A stretch of 64,000 bases of DNA from Herbaspirillum seropedicae (GTDB lineage: Bacteria > Pseudomonadota > Gammaproteobacteria > Burkholderiales > Burkholderiaceae_D): positions 2,209,704 through 2,273,703 of the forward strand of contig NZ_CP011930.1 in assembly GCF_001040945.1 (NCBI RefSeq), written 5' to 3'. Position numbers and translations under genes: made by a program. The notes under the pieces were generated by a model. It did no database searches. It was given only the letters and a program-made list of their open reading frames with translations, and was not told the DNA's origin. Of this stretch, positions 24,405 through 34,133 are shown in pieces; the stretch's first letter is position 1; every line of letters starts with the position of its first letter.

Positions 24405-26312
24405 ATGGTTTCAGTTCGTCTTCCCGATGGTTCGCAACGGCAGTTCGACAACCCGGTCACGGTGGCGCAGGTCGCCGCCAACATCGGCACCGGCCTGGCC
24501 AAGGCGGCCCTGGCTGGCCGCGTCGATGGCAAGCTGGTCGATACTTCCTACCTGATCGACAAGGATGCGGAACTGTCCATCATCACCGACAAGGATGCGG
24601 ATGGTCTGGAAGTGATCCGTCACTCCACCGCCCACTTGCTGGCCTATGCGGTCAAGGAGCTGTTCCCCGAGGCGCAGGTCACCATCGGTCCGGTCATCGA
24701 CAATGGCTTCTACTACGACTTCTCGTACAAGCGCCCGTTCACTCCGGAAGACCTGCAAGCCATCGAAAAGAAGATGGCCGAGCTGGCCAAGAAGGATGAG
24801 CCGGTCACCCGCAAGGTGTTGCCGCGCGACGAGGCCGTGGCTTACTTCAAGTCCATCGGCGAAGACTACAAGGCCGAGATCATCGCCTCCATTCCCCAGA
24901 ACGAGGATGTGTCGCTCTACACCGAAGGCAGCTTCACCGACCTCTGCCGCGGCCCGCACGTGCCCTCTACCGGCAAGCTGAAGGTCTTCAAGCTGATGAA
25001 GCTGGCCGGCGCCTACTGGCGTGGCGACTCCAACAACGAGATGCTGCAGCGTGTCTATGGCACCGCCTGGGCCAAGAAGGAAGACCAGGAAGCCTACCTG
25101 CACATGCTGGAAGAGGCCGAAAAGCGCGACCACCGCAAGCTGGGCCGTGCGCTGGACCTGTTCCACTTCCAGGACGAGGCGCCGGGCCTGATCTTCTGGC
25201 ATCCCAAGGGCTGGACCATCTGGCAGCAGGTCGAGCAATACATGCGCCGCGTCTACCAGGACAATGGCTATCAGGAAGTCAAGGCGCCGCAGATCCTGGA
25301 TCGTTCCCTGTGGGAAAAGACCGGTCACTGGGAAAACTATCGTGAAAACATGTTCACGACCGAATCCGAAAATCGCGCCTACGCCCTGAAGCCCATGAAC
25401 TGCCCGGGCCACATCCAGATCTTCAATTCCGGCCTGCACAGCTACCGTGACCTGCCGCTGCGCTACGGCGAGTTCGGCCAGTGCCACCGCAACGAGCCTT
25501 CCGGCGCGCTGCACGGCATGATGCGAGTGCGCGGCTTTACCCAGGACGATGGCCATATCTTCTGTACCGAAGACCAGATCCAGGAAGAGGTTGCCGCCTT
25601 CAACCGCGTGGTGCGCGAAGTCTACGACTGCTTCGGTTTCAAGGAAGTGGCGGTCAAGCTGGCCCTGCGCCCGGAAAAGCGCATCGGCGCCGAGGAAGTC
25701 TGGGACAAGGCCGAGAACGCCCTGCGTGAAGCCATCCGTGCTTCCGGCTCCGAGTGGGAAGAGCTGCCGGGCGAGGGTGCTTTCTACGGCCCCAAGATCG
25801 AATACCACCTGAAGGATTCCATCGGCCGTTCCTGGCAGTGCGGCACCATGCAGGTCGACTTCTCGATGCCGGCCCGCCTGGGGGCGGAATATGTCACGGA
25901 AGACAACAACCGCAAGGTGCCGGTGATGTTGCACCGGGCCATCGTGGGCTCGCTGGAGCGCTTCATCGCCATCCTGATCGAAAACCATGCCGGAGCGATG
26001 CCCTTGTGGCTGGCGCCAACACAAGTTGTCATCCTGAATATTTCCGATGCGCAGGCCGATTATGTGCAGAACGTTGCACAAACGCTGAAAAAACAAGGGT
26101 TTAGGGTCGAGACCGATTTGCGCAACGAGAAGATTACCTATAAAATACGGCAGCATTCCATTCAGAAGCCGCCCTATATCCTGGTTGTCGGCGATAAAGA
26201 ACGGGATGCCAACACTGTGGCCGTGCGTGCGCGGGGCAATGTCGATCTGGGCGTCATGTCCATCGACACCTTGGTGGAGCGCCTCAAGGATGAGGTCGCC
26301 GCCAAAGCCTGA
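24405..26312 (+). CDS. thrS: Threonyl-tRNA synthetase
   Basis: The 635-residue class II synthetase matches E. coli ThrS in length and order: N-terminal TGS domain (1-62), editing domain with [16 protein letters not shown] and a late CRGPHVP, catalytic core (about 245-535) with [10 protein letters not shown] and FRNEPSG-like [28 protein letters not shown], and a C-terminal anticodon-binding domain with [19 protein letters not shown] eight bases before ATG 24405 sets the start. The gene heads the operon thrS-infC-rpmI-rplT-pheS-pheT-ihfA and follows an apparent threonine-responsive leader. Confidence 0.97.
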   Translation: MVSVRLPDGSQRQFDNPVTVAQVAANIGTGLAKAALAGRVDGKLVDTSYLIDKDAELSIITDKDADGLEVIRHSTAHLLAYAVKELFPEAQVTIGPVIDNGFYYDFSYKRPFTPEDLQAIEKKMAELAKKDEPVTRKVLPRDEAVAYFKSIGEDYKAEIIASIPQNEDVSLYTEGSFTDLCRGPHVPSTGKLKVFKLMKLAGAYWRGDSNNEMLQRVYGTAWAKKEDQEAYLHMLEEAEKRDHRKLGRALDLFHFQDEAPGLIFWHPKGWTIWQQVEQYMRRVYQDNGYQEVKAPQILDRSLWEKTGHWENYRENMFTTESENRAYALKPMNCPGHIQIFNSGLHSYRDLPLRYGEFGQCHRNEPSGALHGMMRVRGFTQDDGHIFCTEDQIQEEVAAFNRVVREVYDCFGFKEVAVKLALRPEKRIGAEEVWDKAENALREAIRASGSEWEELPGEGAFYGPKIEYHLKDSIGRSWQCGTMQVDFSMPARLGAEYVTEDNNRKVPVMLHRAIVGSLERFIAILIENHAGAMPLWLAPTQVVILNISDAQADYVQNVAQTLKKQGFRVETDLRNEKITYKIRQHSIQKPPYILVVGDKERDANTVAVRARGNVDLGVMSIDTLVERLKDEVAAKA

Positions 26313-26385
26313 GACGGGGAAGCCTAGGGCTTCCTCCCAGCGCAAGAGCACGGCTTAATTTATTGGATTTTAAAAGGAAACTGCA

Positions 26386-26907
26386 ATAGCTACTGACAAG
26401 TCGCATCGCCTCAATCGCGAGATCACTGCGCCGGAAGTGCGCCTTTCGGGTGTCGATAACGAGCCGCTGGGCATCGTGAGCCTGGCTGAAGCCTTACGTC
26501 TTTCCGAAGAGGCTGAAGTCGACCTGGTCGAGATTGCGCCTACTGCGCAACCTCCGGTCTGCCGCCTGATGGACTACGGCAAGTTCAAGTACCAGGAGCA
26601 GAAGAAGGCGCACGAGGCCAAGCTCAAGCAGAAGGTCATCCAGGTCAAGGAAGTCAAGTTCCGCCCGGGTACCGATGATGGCGATTACAACATCAAGCTG
26701 CGCAACCTCACCAAGTTCCTGGAAGATGGTGACAAGACCAAGATCACGCTGCGCTTCCGCGGCCGTGAAATGGCTCACCAGGAAATCGGCATGCGCATGC
26801 TGGAGCGCCTGAAGGCTGACCTGGAACCGTATGGCCAGGTCGAGCAGTTTCCCAAGATGGAAGGTCGCCAGATGATCATGGTGCTGGCGCCCAAGAAAAA
26901 GAAATAA
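26386..26907 (+). CDS. infC: Translation initiation factor IF-3 (AUA start)
   Basis: This 173-residue factor binds the 30S subunit and proofreads initiation codons. The sequence aligns along its length with E. coli IF-3: [82 protein letters not shown], and the C-terminal [11 protein letters not shown]. The first possible ATG/GTG/TTG codon is GTG 26437, which would remove the conserved N-terminus; an in-frame TAA lies at 26371. ATA 26386 follows AAAGGA at eight bases and gives the expected N-terminus. A rare start is the known basis of IF-3 autoregulation (AUU in E. coli). Confidence 0.93.
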   Translation: MATDKSHRLNREITAPEVRLSGVDNEPLGIVSLAEALRLSEEAEVDLVEIAPTAQPPVCRLMDYGKFKYQEQKKAHEAKLKQKVIQVKEVKFRPGTDDGDYNIKLRNLTKFLEDGDKTKITLRFRGREMAHQEIGMRMLERLKADLEPYGQVEQFPKMEGRQMIMVLAPKKKK

Positions 26908-26943
26908 ATCATTTAGATCATTTGGATCATTTAGATCATTTAT
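26908..26943 (+). repeat. Four tandem 9-bp repeats directly after infC
   Basis: The unit ATCATTTRG occurs at 26908, 26917, 26926 and 26935, the last ending in AT. It starts at the base after the infC stop codon. The copies are nearly perfect and AT-rich in a GC-rich operon. Confidence 0.85.
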
Positions 26944-27121
26944 ATCTTTTCCAGCTTTCCAGGTTGTAGAGTTTCAAGCAGTTAGCCGTATCAGGACGAC
27001 ATCTCCCCGGTGTCGTCCATGCCGCCACAACGCGGCAGCGAAGGCCGACAAAGGATTTGCAGGGCGCAGGCGACTGCGCCAGGCAAAAGCAGCGGGTTCT
27101 CCCGCTGTCAAATAAGTGAGA

Positions 27122-27158
27122 GCAGGCATCCAAGAGCAGCGAGCGTGCTGCCACCTGC
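27122..27158 (+). promoter_or_regulatory. Hairpin in the rpmI leader (candidate L20 control site)
   Basis: GCAGG (27122-27126) pairs with CCTGC (27154-27158), enclosing an inner stem GCAGC (27136-27140) with GCTGC (27147-27151). The 292-bp infC-rpmI gap is long for this operon. In other proteobacteria ribosomal protein L20 represses rpmI-rplT through the leader, so such a role is plausible here. Sequence alone does not show it. Confidence 0.4.
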
Positions 27159-27199
27159 AATCATCAAAAAATGGAGCTGTCCGAAAGGACAGAGTTGCT

Positions 27200-27397
27200 A
27201 TGCCTAAGATGAAATCGAAGAGCAGCGCGAAGAAGCGTTTTCGCGTCCGCCCGGGCGGTACCGTCAAGCGCGGTCAAGCCTTCAAGCGTCACATCCTGAC
27301 CAAGAAGACCACCAAGAACAAGCGTCAACTGCGCGGTACCGAGGGCGTCCATGAGACGAACCTCAATTCCGTTCGCGCGATGCTGCCGTTCGCTTAA
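27200..27397 (+). CDS. rpmI: 50S ribosomal protein L35
   Basis: This 65-residue basic protein has the L35 signature [20 protein letters not shown] near the N-terminus and [19 protein letters not shown] in the middle. The length is typical. The ATG at 27200 is fixed by the universal MPKMK start; a longer frame from 27116 has no matching sequence. rplT follows after 25 bp with GGAGC upstream of its ATG. Confidence 0.97.
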   Translation: MPKMKSKSSAKKRFRVRPGGTVKRGQAFKRHILTKKTTKNKRQLRGTEGVHETNLNSVRAMLPFA

Positions 27398-27422
27398 CCT
27401 CACCATACACTAAGGAGCTACT

Positions 27423-27785
27423 ATGCCTAGAGTCAAACGTGGGGTAACAGCACGTGCCCGCCACAAGAAAGTCCTCGCACTCGCCAAGGGTTACCGCGGC
27501 CGTCGTAAAAACGTCTACCGTATCGCCAAGCAAGCAGTCATGCGCGCTGGTCAATACGCGTACCGTGACCGTCGTAACAAGAAGCGCGTGTTCCGCGCAC
27601 TGTGGATCGCCCGTATCAACGCCGCTGCGCGTTCGCACGGCGTGACCTACAGCGTGTTCATGAACGGCCTGAAGAAGGCTGCGATCGAACTGGACCGCAA
27701 GGTTCTGGCCGATATGGCTGTCACCGACAAGGCTGCTTTCGCTGCCATCGTCAACCAGGTGAAGGCCAACATCGCTGCCGCCTAA
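27423..27785 (+). CDS. rplT: 50S ribosomal protein L20
   Basis: This 120-residue protein is full length: [62 protein letters not shown]20 is an early 23S-binding assembly protein and in other bacteria also a repressor of its own operon. The 191 bp to pheS hold two hairpins, the second with a T tract. Confidence 0.97.
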   Translation: MPRVKRGVTARARHKKVLALAKGYRGRRKNVYRIAKQAVMRAGQYAYRDRRNKKRVFRALWIARINAAARSHGVTYSVFMNGLKKAAIELDRKVLADMAVTDKAAFAAIVNQVKANIAAA

Positions 27786-27865
27786 ATCGACAGCGTGTTG
27801 ACGCGGTAGCCGGCCGCAACATCCACGACGCAAGTCAGACGAGCAGCCGGCGCTGCAAAATCCTG

Positions 27866-27928
27866 CGGGGCAGAGGTGTCACACCGATGCCCCGTATGTT
27901 TTTGATCCACGGTTTCGTGGATTTTTTT
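27866..27928 (+). terminator. Tandem hairpins with intrinsic terminator between rplT and pheS
   Basis: The first hairpin pairs CGGGGCA (27866-27872) with TGCCCCG (27888-27894) and GGTG with CACC inside, with a symmetric GA/GA internal loop. The second pairs ATCCACG (27905-27911) with CGTGGAT (27916-27922) around GTTT and is followed by six T. It should end part of the transcription coming from rpmI-rplT or act as an attenuator for pheST. The same DNA is an open frame in phase with pheS from ATG 27887 or 27896 that contains six Phe codons. Most of those come from the T tract, so I do not call it a leader peptide. Confidence 0.7.
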
Positions 27929-27976
27929 CCTTTTCGACTTCGTCGTCGGATTTTCGATTGGAGCGAGACTTACCGC

Positions 27977-29005
27977 ATGAATCCCCTAGACCAACTCCTG
28001 GGCCAACTGGTCACGCAGGCGCAGGCTGATTTCGCCGCCGCGCCCGACGCCGCCGCACTGGAAAACGCCAAGGCCAAGTACCTCGGCAAGACCGGCCAGA
28101 TCACCGAGCAGATGAAGGGGCTGGGCAAGCTGGCGCCGGAAGAGCGCAAGGTGCAAGGGGCGATCATCAACGTCGCCAAGGAACAGATCGAAACCGCGCT
28201 GACCGCACGCCGCGATGCGCTGGCCAATGCCCAGATGCAGGCGCGCCTGAATGCCGAAGCCATCGACGTCACCCTGCCGGGCCGCGGCCGTGGCGTGGGC
28301 GGCATCCACCCGGTGATGCGCTCCTGGCAGCGTGTCGAGGAAATCTTCCGCTCCATCGGCTTCGATGTCGCCGACGGTCCCGAGATCGAGACCGACTGGA
28401 CCAACTTCACTGCATTGAACAGCCCCGAGAACCATCCGGCGCGCTCCATGCAGGACACCTTCTACATCGAAGGCAACGACAGCCAGGGCAAGCCCCTGCT
28501 GCTGCGTACCCATACCAGCCCGATGCAAGTGCGCTACGCCCGCATGAACAAGCCTCCTATCAAGGTCATCGCCCCGGGTCGCACCTACCGCGTCGACAGC
28601 GACGCCACCCACTCGCCGATGTTCCACCAGGTCGAAGGCCTGTGGATCGCCGAGGACATCAGCTTCGCCGACTTGAAGGGCGTCTACCTCAATTTCGTCA
28701 AGGCCTTCTTCGAGACCGACGACCTGCAGGTGCGCTTCCGTCCCTCTTACTTCCCCTTTACCGAACCCTCGGCCGAGATCGACATCGCCTTCGGCAGCGG
28801 TCCGCTCAAGGGGCGCTGGCTGGAAGTCTCCGGCGCTGGCCAGGTGCATCCGACCGTGGTGCGCAACATGGGCCTGGACCCCGAGCAGTACATCGGTTTC
28901 GCGTTCGGCTCCGGCCTGGAGCGCCTGACCATGCTGCGCTATGGGATCAACGACCTGCGCCTGTTCTACGAAGGCGACCTGCGCTTCCTGAAGCAATTCA
29001 ATTAA
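27977..29005 (+). CDS. pheS: Phenylalanyl-tRNA synthetase alpha subunit
   Basis: The 342-residue alpha chain has an N-terminal coiled-coil tRNA-binding arm (about 1-90) and the class II catalytic domain: [58 protein letters not shown], and the C-terminal [22 protein letters not shown]. It forms an alpha2-beta2 enzyme with PheT. ATG 27977 matches the N-terminus of other PheS proteins. The frame stays open upstream to 27602, overlapping rplT, but that part carries no family sequence. Confidence 0.97.
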   Translation: MNPLDQLLGQLVTQAQADFAAAPDAAALENAKAKYLGKTGQITEQMKGLGKLAPEERKVQGAIINVAKEQIETALTARRDALANAQMQARLNAEAIDVTLPGRGRGVGGIHPVMRSWQRVEEIFRSIGFDVADGPEIETDWTNFTALNSPENHPARSMQDTFYIEGNDSQGKPLLLRTHTSPMQVRYARMNKPPIKVIAPGRTYRVDSDATHSPMFHQVEGLWIAEDISFADLKGVYLNFVKAFFETDDLQVRFRPSYFPFTEPSAEIDIAFGSGPLKGRWLEVSGAGQVHPTVVRNMGLDPEQYIGFAFGSGLERLTMLRYGINDLRLFYEGDLRFLKQFN

Positions 29006-29084
29006 TCCGAACGAAGGGCGCTGCGCCACCTCAGCTCGAGTTGGGTCACAGCGCGCCTCTGGCTGATAGCTGAAAGTCTGAATC

Positions 29085-31511
29085 ATGCAATTCTCTGAAA
29101 ACTGGCTGCGTACCATGGTCAATCCGACCATGACCTCGGATGAACTGTCGCATCTGCTGACCATGTCCGGCCTGGAAGTCGAGGAAGTCGAACCGGTCGC
29201 GCCTCCCTTCACCAATGTGGTGGTGGGCGAGGTGCTGGAAGTGGCCAAGCATCCCGATGCGGATCGCCTCAACGTCTGCCGCGTCAACGTGCATACCGGC
29301 ACCATCCTCAACATCGTCTGCGGCGCACCCAATGTGCGTGCCGGCCTGAAGGTGCCTTGCGCCATGGTCGGCGCCGTGCTGCCGCCGGGCCCCGATGGCA
29401 AGCCCTTCGAGATCAAGGTCGGCAAGCTGCGCGGTGTGGAATCGCAGGGCATGCTGTGCTCGGCGCGCGAGCTGAAGCTGTCGGAAGATCATGGCGGCCT
29501 GCTGGAGCTGCCCGACGATGCGCCGGTGGGCCAGAATTTCCGTGACTACCTGCAGTTGAATGACCTCAAGTTCACTATCAAGCTCACCCCCAACAAGGCG
29601 GATTGCCTGTCGGTGCTGGGCGTGGCGCGTGAAGTCTCGGCCCTGACCGGCACCCCGCTGAAGGCCCCGACCTTCCAGTCGGCCGCCGTCAACCTGGATG
29701 AGAAACTGCCGGTGCGCATTTCCGCGCCCGACCTGTGCGGCCGTTTCGCCGGTCGTGTCATCCGTGGCCTCAACGCCAAGGCCGCCACCCCGCAATGGAT
29801 GAAGCAGCGTCTGGAACGCAGCGGCCAGCGCCCGATCTCGGCGCTGGTGGACATTTCCAACTACGTCATGCTGGAGCTGGGACGTCCCTCCCACGTGTTC
29901 GATCTCGACAAGATCCACGGCAGCCTGGATGTGCGCTGGGGTCGCAAGGGCGAGTCCTTGAAGCTCTTGAACGGCAATACCGTGGAAGTCGATGAATGGG
30001 TCGGCGTGATCTCGGACGACAAGGAGCTCGAATCCCTGGCCGGCATCATGGGGGGCGACGCTACCGCCGTCTCGCTGGACACCACCAACATCTACCTGGA
30101 AGCGGCCTTCTGGTTCCCGCAGGCCATCCAGGGGCGCGCCCGCCGCTACAACTTCTCCACCGATGCCGCCCACCGCTTCGAGCGCGGCGTCGACTTCGCC
30201 ACCGTGGTCGATCACATCGAACGCATCACCGCGCTGTTGCTGGAAATCTGCGGCACCGCCGAGACCCGTGTGGGTCCGGTGGACGACCAGATCGTCAACC
30301 TGCCCAAGCGCGCGCCGGTGCAACTGCGCACCGCCCGTGCGGCCAAGGTCATTGGCGTGGAGATCACCGATGAGATGGTCTCCGACATCTTCAAGCGCCT
30401 GGGCCTGTCCTTCGACTACCAGCCGGGCCTGTTCTCGGTGACGCCGCCGTCCTATCGCTTCGACATCGAGATCGAAGAAGACCTGATCGAAGAAGTCGCC
30501 CGCGTCTACGGTTTCGAGAACATACCGGCACTGCCGCCGGTGGCCGCCCATGCCATGCGCATCGCGCCCGAGAACACCCGTTCGCTGTTCGCCATCCGTC
30601 GCCTGCTGGCCGACCAGGATTACCAGGAAGTGGTCAACTTCAGCTTCGTGGAAAGCGCCTGGGAAGCCGACTTCGCGGGCAATACCGATCCCATCAAGCT
30701 GTTGAACCCGATCGCCAGCCAGATGAGCGTGATGCGCTCTTCGCTCATCGCCGGCCTGGTCGCCAACGCACGCTATAACGTCAACCGCAAGGCGGCGCGT
30801 ATTCGCGTCTTCGAAGTCGGTGCGGTATTCAGCAAGAACGCCGCCGTGGCCGATGGTCCGCTGGCCGTGGCCGGTTTCGACCAGCCCAAGCGCGTGGCGG
30901 CCCTGGCCTATGGTCCGGTCGCCGAGGAGCAATGGGGGCAGGCGAGTCGCAACGTCGATTACTTCGATGTGAAGGCCGACCTGGAAGCCTTGTTCGCGCC
31001 GCGCACCCTGCGCTTCGTCAAGAGCGAGCATCCGGCCCTGCATCCGGGGCGCACGGCCCAGGTGCTGCTGGGTGAGCAGGTCATCGGCGTGATCGGCGAA
31101 CTGCATCCCAAGTGGCAGCAGAAGTACGACCTGCCACTGGCGCCGGTGGTCTTCGAAGTCGATGCTGATGCATTGCAGCAGCGCGACCTGCCGACCTATG
31201 CCGAGATTTCCAAGTTCCCAGCCGTGAGCCGCGATATCGCCCTGGTGGTCAAGCAGTCCGTGGGGGCGCAGCAGCTCATGGATGTCTTCGCCGCCGAAAA
31301 GCAAGCCAATCCGGCCTGCCAGATTTTGCAAGCCCTTGTTTTATTTGATGAATATCAAGGCCGCGGACTGGAGAGTGACGAAAAAAGCCTTGCGTTCCGC
31401 TGCACCTTGCAAGATACTCAAAACACCCTTCAGGATGACAAGGTTGACCTTGCGATGAATGCACTGGTGGCCGCTGCGAGCGCCAAGCTCGGCGCCAGAC
31501 TGCGTGCCTGA
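29085..31511 (+). CDS. pheT: Phenylalanyl-tRNA synthetase beta subunit
   Basis: The 808-residue beta chain opens [14 protein letters not shown]. It has the tRNA-binding (EMAP/OB) domain at about 40-150 ([24 protein letters not shown]), the B3/B4 editing domain, the B5 domain, a pseudo-catalytic core, and a C-terminal ferredoxin-like anticodon-binding domain ([14 protein letters not shown]). The length and domain order are normal. It lies 79 bp after pheS and its stop nearly meets the ihfA region, so coupling to ihfA is likely. Confidence 0.97.
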   Translation: MQFSENWLRTMVNPTMTSDELSHLLTMSGLEVEEVEPVAPPFTNVVVGEVLEVAKHPDADRLNVCRVNVHTGTILNIVCGAPNVRAGLKVPCAMVGAVLPPGPDGKPFEIKVGKLRGVESQGMLCSARELKLSEDHGGLLELPDDAPVGQNFRDYLQLNDLKFTIKLTPNKADCLSVLGVAREVSALTGTPLKAPTFQSAAVNLDEKLPVRISAPDLCGRFAGRVIRGLNAKAATPQWMKQRLERSGQRPISALVDISNYVMLELGRPSHVFDLDKIHGSLDVRWGRKGESLKLLNGNTVEVDEWVGVISDDKELESLAGIMGGDATAVSLDTTNIYLEAAFWFPQAIQGRARRYNFSTDAAHRFERGVDFATVVDHIERITALLLEICGTAETRVGPVDDQIVNLPKRAPVQLRTARAAKVIGVEITDEMVSDIFKRLGLSFDYQPGLFSVTPPSYRFDIEIEEDLIEEVARVYGFENIPALPPVAAHAMRIAPENTRSLFAIRRLLADQDYQEVVNFSFVESAWEADFAGNTDPIKLLNPIASQMSVMRSSLIAGLVANARYNVNRKAARIRVFEVGAVFSKNAAVADGPLAVAGFDQPKRVAALAYGPVAEEQWGQASRNVDYFDVKADLEALFAPRTLRFVKSEHPALHPGRTAQVLLGEQVIGVIGELHPKWQQKYDLPLAPVVFEVDADALQQRDLPTYAEISKFPAVSRDIALVVKQSVGAQQLMDVFAAEKQANPACQILQALVLFDEYQGRGLESDEKSLAFRCTLQDTQNTLQDDKVDLAMNALVAAASAKLGARLRA

Positions 31512-31575
31512 TGTGATGTCCGCGAGCGAAAATAATTACAGACCGGAATCGGTTGAGGCCCAGTCATTCATCGCC

Positions 31576-31989
31576 ATGAACAACGTGAATTCGAACGAAT
31601 TTCAATCCGTGCTGGACGCCGACCTGCATCGCGCCGTGCTTGAATCCCAGGCGCGTTCGCAGGCCGACAAGAACCTGCCTACGCTGACCAAGGCCGAGCT
31701 GGCCGAACTTTTGTTCGAGCAGGTCGGTCTGAACAAGCGCGAAGCCAAGGACATGGTGGAAACCTTCTTCGACGAGATCCGCAATGCGCTCGAGCGCGGC
31801 GAGGCCGTCAAGTTGTCCGGCTTCGGCAATTTCCAGCTGCGCGACAAGCCGCAACGGCCTGGCCGCAATCCCAAGACCGGTGAGGAAATACCGATTACCG
31901 CACGGCGCGTGGTCACTTTCCACGCAAGTCAGAAACTGAAGGAAATGGTGGAGCTCTCCAGCGGCAGCCCCGTTGAAATGTCCGTCTAA
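31576..31989 (+). CDS. ihfA: Integration host factor alpha subunit
   Basis: The product is 137 residues from ATG 31576, or 157 from ATG 31516, which has an equally poor ribosome site. The HU/IHF core occupies the last 100 residues: [35 protein letters not shown], then [38 protein letters not shown] with the DNA-bending Pro and the Arg/Lys arm. IHF is an alpha/beta heterodimer that sharply bends DNA. The extra 30-50 residues before the core are longer than in E. coli IhfA. The order pheT-ihfA-merR is classical. Confidence 0.93.
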   Translation: MNNVNSNEFQSVLDADLHRAVLESQARSQADKNLPTLTKAELAELLFEQVGLNKREAKDMVETFFDEIRNALERGEAVKLSGFGNFQLRDKPQRPGRNPKTGEEIPITARRVVTFHASQKLKEMVELSSGSPVEMSV

Positions 31990-31992
31990 TCT

Positions 31993-32400
31993 ATGAACGA
32001 TCGTGTCAATAAGCCTGCGGCAATCGTCTTGCCGCCCATTCCGGCCAAGCGTTACTTCACCATTGGCGAGGTCAGCGAGCTCTGTGGCGTCAAGCCGCAT
32101 GTGCTGCGCTACTGGGAGCAGGAATTCACGCAGTTGAAGCCGGTGAAGCGGCGCGGCAATCGGCGCTACTACCAGCATCATGAAGTGCTGCTGATCCGCC
32201 GCATCCGCGAGCTGCTCTACGAGCAGGGTTTCACCATCAGCGGTGCGCGCAACAAGCTCGATGGCAGCAATGAGCCCGAGCAGCCCGAGATTGTGGAGCC
32301 GCCTGCCATCAGCCTGGACGAGGAGGGCATCGAGAAGGTGCGCGCCGAACTGCTGGATATCCTGAAGGTGCTGCGCCCGGAGGCGGTGGCCCAGGCCTGA
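31993..32400 (+). CDS. MerR-family transcriptional regulator
   Basis: The 135-residue protein has an N-terminal MerR winged helix-turn-helix (about 18-90): YFTIGEVSELCGVKPHVLRYWEQEF, then RRGNRRYYQHHEVLLIRRIRELLYEQGFTI. The C-terminal part is short and acidic and lacks Cys or an obvious ligand domain, so metal sensing is unlikely. It begins 3 nt after ihfA, the usual place for this uncharacterised MerR subgroup. A strong terminator ends the operon after it. Confidence 0.93.
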   Translation: MNDRVNKPAAIVLPPIPAKRYFTIGEVSELCGVKPHVLRYWEQEFTQLKPVKRRGNRRYYQHHEVLLIRRIRELLYEQGFTISGARNKLDGSNEPEQPEIVEPPAISLDEEGIEKVRAELLDILKVLRPEAVAQA

Positions 32401-32424
32401 GGCTGTCGTGCTCGCCCTCTGTAG

Positions 32425-32450
32425 AACCGCTGCTTGCCAGCGGTTTTTTT
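32425..32450 (+). terminator. Rho-independent terminator ending the thrS-ihfA-merR operon
   Basis: AACCGCTG (32425-32432) pairs with CAGCGGTT (32438-32445) across CTTGC. T continues to 32450. Confidence 0.92.
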
Positions 32451-32482
32451 CTTGGTACAGATGGTGTGCGGCGCCGATGCGC

Positions 32483-32552
32483 AAAAATCAGAAAATCAGA
32501 AAATCTGAAGATCATATAAACGATATAAATAATATAAAAAATACAGGTATTT
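32483..32552. repeat. AT-rich tract with short direct repeats
   Basis: Three near-identical 8-mers (AATCAGAA, AATCAGAA, AATCTGAA) start near 32486. A run of TATAAA/ATATAA motifs follows up to the GNAT gene. The tract is strikingly AT-rich for this genome and probably holds the GNAT promoter. Confidence 0.55.
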
Positions 32553-32558
32553 GCTTCT

Positions 32559-33068
32559 ATGAGTATGACATGGCAACCCATGCAGCCCGCCGACCTCGAC
32601 GCCGTCATGGCGATAGCAGCGGTGGTGCATGTGGGGTTCTACGAACGGCGCGACGTCTTTGCCGAGCGGCTGGCGCTGTATCCGCAAGGATGCTGGATCG
32701 CCCGCGTGGAAGGCGGCGCCGGGCAGGCCGTGGGGTATGCGTTCATGCATCCGGCCCTCCTGGGCCAGCCTCCGGCGCTGGACAGCTTCCTGGAAGCACT
32801 GGACCCTCAAGCCAACTGTCTTTACCTGCACGACGTCGCCTTGTTGCCGGCAGCGCGCTCAGCCGGACTGGGTCGCGCACTGATGCAGCAACTGTCGATG
32901 CTCATGGAAAAGGATGGTCTGGCGCATGCCGCGCTGGTGGCGGTGCATGGCTCTGCGCCTTACTGGCGCAGCCGTGGATTCGAGGTGCTGGCCGATGCGC
33001 CGCCGGCATTGCATGCCAAGTTGCGCAGTTACGATGAACACGCGCTCTACATGATCAAGCCGGCCTGA
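32559..33068 (+). CDS. GNAT-family N-acetyltransferase
   Basis: The 169-residue protein has the GNAT core: CLYLHDVALLPAARSAGLGRALMQQLSMLM, with the acetyl-CoA pyrophosphate loop in ARSAGLGRAL, and a late AALVAVHGSAPYWRSRGFEVL. The acceptor is unknown. It stands alone between two terminators, behind an AT-rich tract unlike the rest of the window, which may indicate independent regulation. Confidence 0.88.
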   Translation: MSMTWQPMQPADLDAVMAIAAVVHVGFYERRDVFAERLALYPQGCWIARVEGGAGQAVGYAFMHPALLGQPPALDSFLEALDPQANCLYLHDVALLPAARSAGLGRALMQQLSMLMEKDGLAHAALVAVHGSAPYWRSRGFEVLADAPPALHAKLRSYDEHALYMIKPA

Positions 33069-33090
33069 TGGGGCCGCTGCTTATCGCATG

Positions 33091-33124
33091 ACGCCGGAGC
33101 CGCAGGGCATCCGGCGTTTTTTTT
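33091..33124 (+). terminator. Rho-independent terminator after the GNAT gene
   Basis: ACGCCGGA (33091-33098) pairs with TCCGGCGT (33110-33117), with an inner GCC/GGC. Eight T end the element. The A-rich other side gives little evidence for use on the minus strand. Confidence 0.85.
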
Positions 33125-33140
33125 CATCAGGCCGGACAAC

Positions 33141-33767
33141 TCACAGCGGCTCGCTGCGCGTATAGACACGCTCATGCCCGGACAGCCACAGCGCGATCTG
33201 TTGCAGCAGTTGCTGCGTCGGCGCGGGCCGCGCATCCGATCCCGCCAGCATGAAGGCCGCGAAGGCCACCAGCACGAAGCGTCGGCGCAAGACCTCGGCC
33301 GGTCCGCGCAGTCCCAGCCAGAACCAGGCCCCGGCCAATGCGCCTAGCGCCAGGCCGGTGATCACTTCCGAGGGGGAGTGGACCTTGATCGCCAGCCGCG
33401 ACAGTCCCACCGTCACCGCCAGCAGTACCGCTCCCGATACCGTCACTGCGCGCGCCGTGCCGCTCTTTCCTTCGCTGAGCAGCAAGCCCAGCCCCAGATA
33501 GAAACACATGGCCGAGGCCGAGTGGCCGCTCACGCCGGTGAAGTTGGGTAGCCAGGGCGGCACGATATGCCAGCCCATGAAGAGCAGCTTGCTCACCACC
33601 ACGATCATCATCGCGCCCCCAAAGGCGCATAGCCAGCGCAGCATCGTGCGCCAGCGCCCATTGGCGGCCAGCCACAAGGCCAGCACAAGCGCACCGGGAA
33701 CAGTCAGCGCACTGTCGCCGAAAAAGCTCAGGGCATGCCACCACTCTTGGGAAAGAAAACCAAACAT
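33141..33767 (-). CDS. PAP2-family membrane phosphatase with altered motifs
   Basis: The product is 208 residues from ATG 33767; the frame is open to GTG 33980. It has about five or six membrane helices and PAP2 landmarks: the central FTGVSGHSASAMCFY (motif 2, SGHS) and SRLAIKVHSPSEVITG (motif 3, S-R-x5-H). Two positions are odd. Motif 1 (K-x6-R-P) reads KLLFMGWHIVPPW without the Arg, and the Asp usually found four residues after the motif-3 His is Glu. PAP2 enzymes dephosphorylate lipid pyrophosphates. Its place beside the EPS cluster suggests undecaprenyl carrier recycling, but this is inference. The start is uncertain because no site has a good Shine-Dalgarno. Confidence 0.75.
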   Translation of the reverse strand: MFGFLSQEWWHALSFFGDSALTVPGALVLALWLAANGRWRTMLRWLCAFGGAMMIVVVSKLLFMGWHIVPPWLPNFTGVSGHSASAMCFYLGLGLLLSEGKSGTARAVTVSGAVLLAVTVGLSRLAIKVHSPSEVITGLALGALAGAWFWLGLRGPAEVLRRRFVLVAFAAFMLAGSDARPAPTQQLLQQIALWLSGHERVYTRSEPL

Positions 33768-34092
33768 CCAGTCTGTCGTCACTTCATCAAGGAAAAGAAA
33801 AGGGAGCAGGGCGCTCAACGCCAAGTCCAAGATGAGCTTGATCCCCCGATGCCCGCCAAGTTCATCAAAAACGCAGAAAAACAGCCATGTCGGAGCTTCC
33901 GAACCCAAAACTTCCGCTCTTCCTACAAGAGCTATCGGGCTTATCCGATTGACGGAAGTGGGGTGTTTTTGCCTTAGCACACATTGTTTCGTTTGGCAAC
34001 AAATATTTTTTGATTAAGTGTCAAAAATGATGCATGATGAACTCTGATTTTTTCTGTTGCGACGCAGCAATGCCGACGCCGGAAATCGCCAC

Positions 34093-34101
34093 TGTTATAA
34101 A
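34093..34101 (+). promoter_or_regulatory. Candidate extended -10 promoter of the EPS cluster
   Basis: TGTTATAAA (TGn-TATAAA) lies 32 bp before the first EPS gene. The -35 position holds CCGACG, a weak match. The surrounding 33981-34133 is AT-rich and lies between divergent genes. Confidence 0.5.
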
Positions 34102-34133
34102 AGATTTATCTAAAAAGAAAGGACATTGGAAAG

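Noticed and set aside
27887..27976. Phe-rich frame before pheS as a pheM-like leader peptide
   Set aside because: There is no stop codon before pheS, the frame runs through the terminator, and the Phe codons largely reflect its T tract. It is kept as a question under findings, not as a gene.
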